Origin: DASPXY01 sp038227745
GTDB lineage: Bacteria; Planctomycetota; Planctomycetia; Gemmatales; Gemmataceae
Assembly (NCBI GenBank): GCA_038227745.1
Contig: JBBRPS010000395.1
Location: 1-9,360, forward strand
Length of the DNA: 9,360 nt
Direction: 5' to 3'
Made by a program: the position numbers and the translations under genes. Shown piece after piece: positions 1-6,035 of this stretch. The first letter of the stretch is position 1. Each line of letters starts with the position of its first letter. The notes beneath the pieces were generated by a model. The model searched no databases and was not told where the DNA came from. It saw only the letters and a list, made by a program, of their open reading frames with translations.

Positions 1-326
1 CCTGGGCGGTGAAGTTCGACAAGGGCGACTTCATCGGCCGCGACGCGCTGCTGCGCCGCCGCGACGACGCCGCGCTGCGGCGCCGCGTTGGCCTGGAGCT
101 GGCGGGCAAGCGCATCGCTCGCGAGGGGAGCGCCGTGACCGCCGGCGGTAAGGAGGTCGGCCGCGTCACCAGCGGCACGTTCGCCCCGACGGTCGGCAAG
201 GCGCTCGCGATGGCCTACGTCGAGCCGGCGTACACCCAGGCCGGGACGGAATGCGCGGTGGACGTGCGCGGCAAGGCGGAGCTGGCGCGGGTCGCGCCGC
301 TGCCGTTCTACCGCAGACCAAAATAA
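1..326 (+). CDS. gcvT: Aminomethyltransferase (glycine cleavage T-protein), C-terminal part
   Basis: This is the 3' end of a gene entering from the left edge. The reading frame starts at base 3 (Trp-Ala-Val-Lys-Phe-Asp) and ends with TAA at 324-326, giving 107 residues. The opening matches the family stretch W-A-V-K-F-D-K-G-D-F-I-G-R-D-A-L, which in T-proteins leads into the C-terminal beta-barrel domain; the end (LPFYRRPK) is also typical. T-protein takes the aminomethyl group held on lipoyl-GcvH, releases ammonia and passes the methylene to tetrahydrofolate. The folate-binding N-terminal region lies outside the window. The gcvH, gcvPA and gcvPB genes that follow on the same strand confirm the call. 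A GTG at 9-11 is in frame but would cut the domain, so it is not a real start. Confidence 0.93.
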   Translation, partial: WAVKFDKGDFIGRDALLRRRDDAALRRRVGLELAGKRIAREGSAVTAGGKEVGRVTSGTFAPTVGKALAMAYVEPAYTQAGTECAVDVRGKAELARVAPLPFYRRPK

Positions 327-330
327 GTGA

Positions 331-423
331 CGCTTGCGGCTTAGCGGCCGTAGGAGGGGGCTCCGTCCCCCGACCGAAGATCGGGGGACGGAGCCCCCTC
401 CTACGGCCGCTAAGCCGCAAGCG
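331..423. repeat. Perfect 43-bp inverted repeat, doublet of GTAG-hairpin units (REP/BIME-like)
   Basis: Bases 331-373 and 381-423 are exact reverse complements (43 bp), separated by the 7-nt loop CCGAAGA. Each arm carries a GTAG (350-353 in the left arm) followed by its own small hairpin: GGGGG 356-360 pairs with CCCCC 367-371 around CTCCGT. The element fills almost the whole gap between gcvT and gcvH, ending 12 nt before the gcvH ribosome binding site. GTAG plus hairpin, paired with an inverted copy, is the known architecture of REP doublets (BIMEs). As RNA it would form a very stable stem that could protect the gcvT 3' end or lower read-through into gcvH; that role is inference. Confidence 0.85.
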
Positions 424-445
424 GCGATAAAGACCGGAGACACCC

Positions 446-832
446 ATGGATCCGAAGACCCTGCGCTACCAGTCGTCCCACGAGTGGGCCAGCCTCGACG
501 GCGACACCTGCACCATCGGCATCACCAAGTTCGCCGTCGAGCAGCTCACCGACGTGGTCTACATCGAGTTGCCGGACGTCGGCGACCACGTCTTCAAGGG
601 CGACAGCTTCGGCGAGATCGAGTCCGTCAAGGCGGTCAGCGACCTGTATTCCCCGGTGGACGGCGAGGTGATCGCCCGCAACGACAAGCTGGAGACCGAC
701 CCCGGCGCCGTCGGCGACGACCCCTACGGCGCCGGCTGGATGGTCAAGGTCAAGGTCGAGCCGGGGAACAACCTCAACCACCTGATGACACTGGAGCAGT
801 ACGAGAAGCAGATCGCCTCGGAAGGCCATTGA
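446..832 (+). CDS. gcvH: Glycine cleavage system H-protein (lipoyl carrier)
   Basis: This 128-residue protein has the usual GcvH length. It is the mobile carrier whose lipoyl arm shuttles the aminomethyl intermediate from P-protein to T-protein and is reoxidised by the L-protein. The lipoylation site is visible as E-S-V-K-A-V-S with the lysine at residue 62, in the expected context GEIESVKAVSDLYSPVDGEV. The N-terminal stretch SHEWASLDGDTCTIGITKFA is also standard. The ATG at 446 is preceded by GGAG (436-439) at 6-nt spacing, which settles the start. The gene lies between gcvT and gcvPA, 68 nt before the latter. The large palindrome immediately upstream could modulate its expression relative to gcvT. 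Confidence 0.97.
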   Translation: MDPKTLRYQSSHEWASLDGDTCTIGITKFAVEQLTDVVYIELPDVGDHVFKGDSFGEIESVKAVSDLYSPVDGEVIARNDKLETDPGAVGDDPYGAGWMVKVKVEPGNNLNHLMTLEQYEKQIASEGH

Positions 833-887
833 CCGCCCGGCCATGATAGAAGTGAGCCTCGGCGAACGGCCGGGCTGGACCTCAGCA

Positions 888-893
888 GAGGAG
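888..893 (+). promoter_or_regulatory. Ribosome binding site fixing the TTG start of gcvPA
   Basis: GAGGAG lies 7 nt before the TTG at 901. No ATG is available in frame until residue 14, which would remove the conserved N-terminus, so this site decides the start. Confidence 0.7.
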
Positions 894-900
894 AGATCGC

Positions 901-2343
901 TTGTCGTACCTGCTCAACACCGACGCCGACCAGAAGGCGATGCTGGAGAAGATCGGCGTCAAGTCTATCGAAGAGTTGTTCCACGGCATCCCGCCGTCGC
1001 TGCGGCTGCAGCGGCCGCTGGACGTGCCGCCCGCCCTCACCGAGATCGAGCTGCAGCAGCACATGACGGCGCTGGCTCGCGCCAGCCGGGGGCCGGCCGA
1101 CACGATCTGCTTCCTCGGCGGCGGCAGCTACGATCACTTCATCCCCGCCGTCGTGGACGCCGTCGCCTCGCGCAGCGAGTACTACACCGCCTACACGCCC
1201 TACCAGGCCGAGGCCAGCCAGGGCAGCCTGCAGGCGTTCTTCGAGTACCAGACGCTCATCGCGCAGCTCAGCGGCATGGACGTCTCCAACGCCAGCCTCT
1301 ACGATGGCGGCAGCGCCGTCGCCGAGGCCGTGCTGATGGCGGCCACCATCTCGCCGAAGCGCACGCGCGTCCTGATCGCCGAGAGCGTTCACCCCGAGTA
1401 CCGCCTCACCCTCGACACCTACCTCGCCAACCTCGACGTCAAGGCCCAGACGCTCCCCACGCCGGAGGGCTCCCTCGACCCCGACGACCTGAAGCGGGCC
1501 GTGGACGACAACACCTTGTGCGTCATCGTGCAGCACCCGAACTTCTTCGGCTGCCTGGAAGAGGTCGAGGCGCTGTCGGCGGCGGCGCGGGCGAAGGGCG
1601 CCCTGTTCGTCGTCAGCTTCGACCCGATCAGCCTGGGGCTGCTGAAGCGGCCGGGGCAGTACGGGGCCGACATCGCCATCGCGGAGGGGCACACGCTCGG
1701 CACCCCGATGGCCTACGGCGGTCCGTACCTGGGTGTCCTCGCCTGCCGCGAGGAGTTCGTGCGCAAGATGCCGGGCCGACTCGTGGGCCAAACGGTCGAT
1801 CGCAACGGCAAGCGCTGCTGGGTGCTGACGCTGCAAACGCGCGAACAGCACATCCGCCGCGAGAAGGCGACGAGCAACATCTGCACGAACCAGGGCCTGT
1901 TCGCGCTGCGGGCGGCGGTCTACCTGGCGGCGCTGGGGCCGCAGGGGTTGAAGGAGACGGCGGAGCTGTGTACGCGCAAGGCGCACTACGCCGCCGAACA
2001 ACTCCAGGAGGTTTCGGGCGCCACTCTCCGCTTCTCGCGGCCGTTCTTCAAGGAGTTCACGCTCAGTCTCCCGCGCGACGAGGAGCCGGTCGCGGACAGT
2101 TTCTTTCCGGCGTCGCACTGGTTGCACTGGCTGCTGGAGAAGGGCTATCACGGCGGTCTGGACCTGGCCCGCTGGTATCCGGCGCTGGCCGGGTGCGTCA
2201 GCATGGCGGTGACGGAGAAGCGCACGCGGGCCGAGATCGACGGCTTGGTGGAGGTGTATCGGGAGTTCTCGCCGAAGGCCGTCCGCGAGTTCGCTGAGGC
2301 GTTTTCCGGCGCGATGGGGCGGCACTTCCGCAATGAGGATTAG
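901..2343 (+). CDS. gcvPA: Glycine dehydrogenase (decarboxylating) subunit 1, P-protein N-terminal subunit
   Basis: This 480-residue protein is the alpha subunit of the two-part glycine decarboxylase (P-protein), which pairs with GcvPB to decarboxylate glycine and load the aminomethyl group onto lipoyl-GcvH. Family signatures are FLGGGSYDHFIPAVVD (71-86), YTPYQAEASQG (98-108), NASLYDGGSAVAEA (130-143) and REQHIRREKATSNICTNQ (314-331). In split P-proteins this subunit has the PLP-fold but the cofactor lysine sits in GcvPB. The start is TTG at 901: GAGGAG (888-893) lies 7 nt upstream and the protein then begins with the family opening M-S-Y-L-L-N-T-D-A-D. The stop TAG overlaps the start of a hairpin element. 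gcvPB, normally the next gene, is displaced by about 1 kb by two opposite-strand genes. Confidence 0.96.
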   Translation: MSYLLNTDADQKAMLEKIGVKSIEELFHGIPPSLRLQRPLDVPPALTEIELQQHMTALARASRGPADTICFLGGGSYDHFIPAVVDAVASRSEYYTAYTPYQAEASQGSLQAFFEYQTLIAQLSGMDVSNASLYDGGSAVAEAVLMAATISPKRTRVLIAESVHPEYRLTLDTYLANLDVKAQTLPTPEGSLDPDDLKRAVDDNTLCVIVQHPNFFGCLEEVEALSAAARAKGALFVVSFDPISLGLLKRPGQYGADIAIAEGHTLGTPMAYGGPYLGVLACREEFVRKMPGRLVGQTVDRNGKRCWVLTLQTREQHIRREKATSNICTNQGLFALRAAVYLAALGPQGLKETAELCTRKAHYAAEQLQEVSGATLRFSRPFFKEFTLSLPRDEEPVADSFFPASHWLHWLLEKGYHGGLDLARWYPALAGCVSMAVTEKRTRAEIDGLVEVYREFSPKAVREFAEAFSGAMGRHFRNED

Positions 2344-2347
2344 GGCC

Positions 2348-2374
2348 GTAGGAGGACCCCGGGCAAAGCCCGGG
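2348..2374. repeat. Single GTAG-hairpin unit (REP-like), possible terminator after gcvPA
   Basis: GTAG (2348-2351) is followed by the stem CCCGGGC (2358-2364) / GCCCGGG (2368-2374) around AAA. The 12-nt string GGCCGTAGGAGG that opens it also occurs in the left arm of the palindrome at 331-423, so the two are related. A second short stem follows directly: AGGAAA 2378-2383 / TTTCCT 2389-2394. The element begins within 5 nt of the gcvPA stop and lies between convergent genes (gcvPA and the XRE gene ending at 2415), where a bidirectional terminator would be expected. No long T tract follows. Confidence 0.6.
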
Positions 2375-2414
2375 CTGAGGAAAATCGGTTTCCTGTCTCT
2401 CTTATCGTCAATCC

Positions 2415-2738
2415 CTAAGACGCCTCCAAATCAGCAACCAGTTTCTGCCCGAGTGCTTCCGCCCATTTGTGCAGCGTCGCGAGAGAGGGGTTCAGCATCT
2501 TGCCCGTTTCCAGGCGGGACAGCGCGGGCGCGTCGATCCCCATCCGCTCAGCCGCCTCGGCGAGCGTCAGCCCCTGGCTTTCCCGGACGGCTTTGAAGCG
2601 CGCCACCAGGCGCAAAATCGCCGCGAAACATTGCTGGTTGATGGCACCGGCAGGTCGCGCTCCGACCGGGTCCTCCGCTTGCTGGCGACGGGTGGCTTCT
2701 TCCTCGGCCCGCTGCTCGGCGGTGCGCTGGGGCTTCAT
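2415..2738 (-). CDS. XRE-family helix-turn-helix protein
   Basis: This is a 107-residue probable DNA-binding regulator. The C-terminal half (about 48-104) is a Cro/C1-type helix-turn-helix: FKAVRESQGLTLAEAAERMG, then IDAPALSRLETGKMLNPSLATLHKWAEALG, with the usual LSRLETGK recognition-helix pattern. The N-terminal 30 residues are charged and Gln/Glu/Arg rich, probably coiled or disordered. AAGGA lies about 10 nt upstream of the ATG (2738). It follows the Cys-rich gene at 2775-3146 on the same strand with a 36-nt gap, so the two are probably co-transcribed. A small XRE protein as second gene of a pair recalls antitoxins of HigBA type, but the partner shows no RelE/HigB features that I can recognise. 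The function beyond DNA binding is unknown. Confidence 0.8.
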   Translation of the reverse strand: MKPQRTAEQRAEEEATRRQQAEDPVGARPAGAINQQCFAAILRLVARFKAVRESQGLTLAEAAERMGIDAPALSRLETGKMLNPSLATLHKWAEALGQKLVADLEAS

Positions 2739-2774
2739 AATTTCATTTCCTTTGGAGTTCTCCCCGTCGTCTCC

Positions 2775-3146
2775 TCAACGAATGGTCGCCACGGCAGCCC
2801 AATTGACCGGCAACTGCGGAAGCCGGCTGGCCTCTTCTGCCGTGATCGCCCGTTTGCCTCCGATCGTGAAGTGAATCCAGCCCCCACACCCGGGACAGCG
2901 CCCCGCAAACCCCGTGTCGCTCCACCAGGCGCGCACCAGAGGGTCGTGAACCCCTCGGCCATGCGCTTCGAGGCGAAAGTCGATCGCCTGCAGCCGTTGC
3001 TCGCAACCGGAATGTGGGCAGGCCGGATCACCGTAGACGATGTGGGGGGCCATCTGGCGCTCCTCGCCGCCCTTGCGGTAAAGGGCGTGCATCTGCTCGA
3101 CCTCTTCAGCCGTCGAGGGCTTCAAGTGATTTAAAGTGTCCGCCAT
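2775..3146 (-). CDS. Conserved-looking hypothetical protein with CX4C...CX2C zinc-ribbon-like cysteines
   Basis: I do not recognise this 123-residue protein. It contains two cysteine pairs, C43-P-H-S-G-C48 and C84-P-G-C87, spaced like a zinc ribbon, with several histidines between them (H62, H67). The rest is soluble, with no signal peptide or membrane segment. The C-terminus (FTIGGKRAITAEEASRLPQLPVNW) looks like a folded tail, not random shadow sequence. The start at 3146 is strongly supported by a near-perfect Shine-Dalgarno AGGAGGTGA ending 4 nt before the ATG. It is the first gene of a probable two-gene unit with the XRE protein and lies opposite to the gcv genes it separates. Metal binding is inferred only from cysteine spacing. 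Confidence 0.7.
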   Translation of the reverse strand: MADTLNHLKPSTAEEVEQMHALYRKGGEERQMAPHIVYGDPACPHSGCEQRLQAIDFRLEAHGRGVHDPLVRAWWSDTGFAGRCPGCGGWIHFTIGGKRAITAEEASRLPQLPVNWAAVATIR

Positions 3147-3186
3147 TGTCTCACCTCCTCGTTCAAGCGATCACCTGCTACTCTCC

Positions 3187-3215
3187 ATGCTACCGAGAAT
3201 GGCGTGGAAAGTCAT
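3187..3215 (-). promoter_or_regulatory. Weak candidate sigma70-like promoter for the Cys-rich/XRE gene pair
   Basis: Read on the - strand, ATGACT (3215-3210) and TAGCAT (3192-3187) are separated by 17 nt. Each matches 4 of 6 consensus positions. It lies about 40 nt before the start codon at 3146. Confidence 0.25.
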
Positions 3216-3260
3216 GAAAGCAGGCCGACCAGGCGACTCGCTTTTTTCGCGACAAACTGC

Positions 3261-3266
3261 TATAAG
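3261..3266 (+). promoter_or_regulatory. Candidate -10 element for gcvPB-ligase transcription
   Basis: TATAAG lies 68 nt before the gcvPB ATG. The -35 position at 17-nt spacing is only TCGCTT (3238-3243), so the match is weak. A promoter is expected here because opposite-strand genes separate gcvPB from gcvPA. Confidence 0.3.
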
Positions 3267-3334
3267 AGGGTGGATGCAGAGGCCCGTGGAATGGCATCGC
3301 GCCCGACTGCTCGTTGAGGACATGGACCGATCCG

Positions 3335-4786
3335 ATGGACAAACCGCAATCCACCGAACTGCTCTTCGAGATCAGCCACCCCGGCCGCCGCTGTCACCGC
3401 CTGCCCGAGTGCGACGTGCCGACTGCCCCGGCGGAGAAACTCCTCCCCGCCGCCGCGCTGGCCGACACGCCGCCGCCGCTGCCGGAGGTCGCCGAGATCG
3501 ACCTGGTCCGCCACTTCGTCAACCTCTCGACGCGGAACATGTCGATCGACACCAATTTCTATCCGCTCGGATCGTGTACCATGAAGTACAACCCCAAGCG
3601 GCACGAACGCCTCGCCGGCCTGCCCGGCATCGGCGACCTGCACCCGCTGCAGACCGACGAATCCAGCCAGGGCATGCTGCAACTGCTGCACTCGATGCAG
3701 GACATCCTCGCGGAGATCGCCGGCCTCGACGCCGTCTCGCTACAGCCCGCCGCCGGCGCCCACGGCGAACTGACTGCCCTGCTGGTCGCCGCCGCCTACT
3801 TCCGCGACCGCGGCGAGAAACGGACGCGCGTCCTCATCCCCGACAGCGCCCACGGCACCAACCCCGCCAGCGCCGCCATCGCCGGCTTCGACGCCGTCAC
3901 CATCAAGAGCAACGAGCACGGCCGCGTGGACATGGCCGACCTGCGCGCCAAGCTCGACGACCGCGCCGCCGCGTTCATGATCACCAACCCGAACACGCTC
4001 GGCCTGTTCGACGACCAGATCGCCGTCATCACCGAGCTGCTGCACCAGAAGGGGGCGCTCGTCTACCTCGACGGCGCGAACATGAACGCCATCCTGGGCA
4101 TCACGCGCCCGGGCGACTTCGGCGTGGACATGATGCACTACAACGTCCACAAGACGTTCACCGGCCCGCACGGCGCCGGCGGCCCCGGCTCCGGCCCCAT
4201 CGCCGTCCGCGAGCGCCTCGCCCCGTATCTGCCGGCGCCGCTCGTCGTCGCCGAGGAGGGCAAGTACCGCCTCGAATACGACCGGCCGAAGTCGATCGGC
4301 CGCGTCCGCAGCTTCTTCGGCAACGTCGGCATCCTGGTGCGCGGCTACGCCTACATCCGCACGCTCGGGCCGCGCGGTCTGCGCGAGGTCAGCGAGAACG
4401 CCGTGCTCAACGCGAATTACCTCCTGGCGCGACTCAAGGGTGCGTACGAGGTGCCGCACGGCGACCGCTGCATGCACGAGTTCGTCGCCAGCGCCCGCGG
4501 CCTGAAGCGCGAGCGCAAGATCAGCGCCATGGACATCGCCAAGCGCCTGCTGGATTACGGCTACCACGCGCCGACGGTCTACTTCCCGCTGGTCGTGCCC
4601 GAGGCGCTCATGATCGAGCCGACCGAGACGGAGAGCAAGGAGACGCTCGACGCCTTCGCGGACACCATGCTGAAGATCAAGGAGGAGGATCCGAAGTTCC
4701 TGCACGACGCGCCGCACACCCTGCGCATCAGCCGCCCCGACGAGGTGCGGGCGGCCAAGGAGCCGATCCTGCGGTGGAAGCCCTGA
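3335..4786 (+). CDS. gcvPB: Glycine dehydrogenase (decarboxylating) subunit 2, P-protein C-terminal PLP subunit
   Basis: This 483-residue protein is the catalytic beta subunit of the split glycine decarboxylase. The PLP-binding lysine is K273, in the motif N-V-H-K-T-F-T-G-P-H-G, followed by the glycine-rich GAGGPGSGP loop. FYPLGSCTMKYNPK (75-88) and DSAHGTNPASAAIAGF are further P-protein hallmarks. Length and motifs are full, with no sign of damage. The ATG at 3335 gives the family-like N-terminus MDKPQSTELLFEISHPGRR; GAGGA at 3316-3320 is the nearest ribosome site, at a long 14-nt spacing. An in-frame TTG at 3314 is a less likely start. It must pair with GcvPA at 901-2343. The ligase gene downstream overlaps its 3' end by 13 nt. 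Confidence 0.96.
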   Translation: MDKPQSTELLFEISHPGRRCHRLPECDVPTAPAEKLLPAAALADTPPPLPEVAEIDLVRHFVNLSTRNMSIDTNFYPLGSCTMKYNPKRHERLAGLPGIGDLHPLQTDESSQGMLQLLHSMQDILAEIAGLDAVSLQPAAGAHGELTALLVAAAYFRDRGEKRTRVLIPDSAHGTNPASAAIAGFDAVTIKSNEHGRVDMADLRAKLDDRAAAFMITNPNTLGLFDDQIAVITELLHQKGALVYLDGANMNAILGITRPGDFGVDMMHYNVHKTFTGPHGAGGPGSGPIAVRERLAPYLPAPLVVAEEGKYRLEYDRPKSIGRVRSFFGNVGILVRGYAYIRTLGPRGLREVSENAVLNANYLLARLKGAYEVPHGDRCMHEFVASARGLKRERKISAMDIAKRLLDYGYHAPTVYFPLVVPEALMIEPTETESKETLDAFADTMLKIKEEDPKFLHDAPHTLRISRPDEVRAAKEPILRWKP

Positions 4787-5520
4787 CCTGCCGCCTGCTG
4801 CCGTACAACGTCGCGGACGGCCCCCAGAACATGGCCCTCGACGAGGCCCTGCTGCGGACGGCGGTCCGCGGCGGGGCCTCGCTGCGCTTCTATGGCTGGG
4901 CGGCGCCGACCCTGAGCCTGGGCTACTTCCAGCCGGAGGCCGTGCGCGGCGAGGATGACCGCCTGGCCGCTCTGCCGTGGCTGCGCCGGCCCTCGGGCGG
5001 CGGGACGCTCGTGCATCACCACGAGGTGACGTACGCCGTCGCCCTGCCGCCCGGGGAAGCGTGGCAAGGGGGGCGGACGGCGCAGGGGTGGCTGAAGTAC
5101 GTTCACGAGATCATCGCCGCGGCGCTCGCGGATCTCGGCGTCACGGCCCGGCTGCACGTCCCCTCGTCGGGGGAGCGGTGCCCCGGCTGCCTCTGCTTCC
5201 GTCAGTTCGCACCGGGGGACCTGCTCATCGGCGCAGCGAAGGTGGTCGGCAGCGCTCAGCGGCGCCTCCGTGGCGCCTTGCTTCAGCACGGGGCCGTCCT
5301 GCTGGCACAGAGTGGCTTCACGCCGACTCTGCCAGGCGTCGCGGAGCTGACGGGGCGCGTGCTGGAGACGGTGGACGTCTGCACGGCGGTCGCGGAGCGG
5401 TTTCGTGAAGCGACGGGCTGGGGGCTGGAGGCGGGAGAGGTCACGCCAGAGGAGGACCGGGCCGCCGCAACCCTCGTCGCGGAAAAGTACACGGCGGACG
5501 CCTGGAACCGCAAGCGGTAA
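4774..5520 (+). CDS. Lipoate-protein ligase / octanoyltransferase family protein (LplA/LipM-like)
   Basis: This 248-residue cofactor-attachment enzyme probably acts on GcvH. The substrate-binding motif is R-R-P-S-G-G-G-T-L-V-H-H-H-E-V-T-Y-A-V, and the catalytic lysine is K156 in A-K-V-V-G-S-A-Q-R-R. The following LLQHGAVLL and the C-terminal E-K-Y-T-A-D-A-W-N-R-K-R are also family features. C141, directly before Phe in LCFRQF, lies where LipM octanoyltransferases carry the active-site cysteine (family knowledge), so octanoyl transfer from acyl-ACP is at least as likely as ATP-dependent lipoate ligation. C136 and C139 form an unusual C-x2-C-x-C cluster with it. The GTG start at 4774 has AAGGAG at 4757-4762 and overlaps gcvPB by 13 nt, implying translational coupling. 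The last 72 nt are repeated at 7321-7392. Confidence 0.88.
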   Translation: MEALTCRLLPYNVADGPQNMALDEALLRTAVRGGASLRFYGWAAPTLSLGYFQPEAVRGEDDRLAALPWLRRPSGGGTLVHHHEVTYAVALPPGEAWQGGRTAQGWLKYVHEIIAAALADLGVTARLHVPSSGERCPGCLCFRQFAPGDLLIGAAKVVGSAQRRLRGALLQHGAVLLAQSGFTPTLPGVAELTGRVLETVDVCTAVAERFREATGWGLEAGEVTPEEDRAAATLVAEKYTADAWNRKR

Positions 5521-5529
5521 CGGGCCCGG

Positions 5530-5592
5530 CCCAGGGGGTGCGACCCTGGGCGGCTTTGCACATTTTTGCCCCTGCGGGGTCGAATAAATGTG
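5530..5592 (+). terminator. Tandem hairpins after the ligase gene, probable terminator region
   Basis: The stem CCCAGGG (5530-5536) / CCCTGGG (5544-5550) with a 7-nt loop lies 10 nt after the stop codon. A second composite stem follows: CACATTT 5559-5565 / AAATGTG 5586-5592, enclosing CCCC 5569-5572 / GGGG 5576-5579. The T run at 5563-5567 lies between them. This could end transcription from both the gcv side and the opposing - strand gene that stops at 5631. Confidence 0.5.
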
Positions 5593-5630
5593 TAGGCCGG
5601 GGAATAATCGTGCAGGTCGCGGATAAGGAA

Positions 5631-6002
5631 TCAGCCAACTCGGTCGATGAGGGTCAGAAACTGGCAGATGGTGAAGAAACGGCCACTTTTGTCCCGGCGT
5701 CCGGTACAGTCAAGTCCGATGTATCTGCAACCCCTCTGTTCGCAGTCTAGGGCCGCGGCGCGCACCTGCATGGGGGTAGCCAACTCAACCGCCCGCCAGT
5801 TGGTGAAGCCTGCCTTGCGGATGTACCCCTCGGCAATATCCTCGCCAGTGAAGAAGTCGAGGAAGGAGCCGTGAACGTCATGCACGAAAACGCGGAGGGC
5901 GCCCGGCAAGCCCCAGTCGCGGAACTCTTCCGCGTTCGTGACCGCCCAGAGCGGCAATCTCAACTCGAAATGTTCCGGGTCGATCTGGTCTTCGCCCGTC
6001 AT
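5631..6002 (-). CDS. Hypothetical protein, 123 aa
   Basis: I do not recognise this family. It is a soluble 123-residue protein, acidic at the N-terminus (MTGEDQIDPEHFELRLPLW), with aromatic-rich stretches, no signal peptide and no membrane segment. Cysteines lie at 87, 92, 99 and 113, spread through the C-terminal third (CEQRGCRYIGLDCTG), with no clear zinc-finger spacing. AGGAG lies 7 nt before the ATG at 6002, supporting a real gene. It starts 33 nt downstream of the cyclase-like gene (6036-7088) on the same strand, so the two are probably an operon and may work together. It runs convergent to the ligase gene, and the hairpins at 5530-5592 lie between the two stops. Confidence 0.65.
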   Translation of the reverse strand: MTGEDQIDPEHFELRLPLWAVTNAEEFRDWGLPGALRVFVHDVHGSFLDFFTGEDIAEGYIRKAGFTNWRAVELATPMQVRAAALDCEQRGCRYIGLDCTGRRDKSGRFFTICQFLTLIDRVG

Positions 6003-6035
6003 TGCGTGACTCCTACCGGCCTCCCATTACGGCCA

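Noticed and set aside
829..834. TTGACC overlapping the gcvH stop as a -35 element for gcvPA
   Set aside because: No -10-like hexamer at 16-18 nt (GTGAGC at 17 nt); coincidental.
835..875. GCCCGGCC / GGCCGGGC stem between gcvH and gcvPA
   Set aside because: An 8-bp stem with a 25-nt loop is weak for GC-rich DNA and lacks the GTRG foot of the other elements.
724..2325. Long open frame on the - strand (533 codons) and another on + at 843-2297
   Set aside because: Both are shadows of gcvPA in GC-rich sequence: their translations are Arg/Ala/Leu-rich with no family features, while gcvPA matches its family throughout.
3740..4717. Open frame on the - strand opposite gcvPB
   Set aside because: Low-complexity Val/Ala/Gly/Asp composition, with no ribosome site or motif; it is a shadow of gcvPB.
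3136..4773. Apparent N-terminal extension of the ligase gene back to 3136
   Set aside because: The translation here is Arg/Pro-rich frame-shadow of gcvPB. The ligase starts at the GTG at 4774 with its own AAGGAG.
415..5517. CCGCAAGCGG shared by the 331-423 palindrome (415-424) and the ligase gene end (5508-5517)
   Set aside because: A 10-nt match explained at 5508 by the coding sequence N-R-K-R; too short to claim a link.
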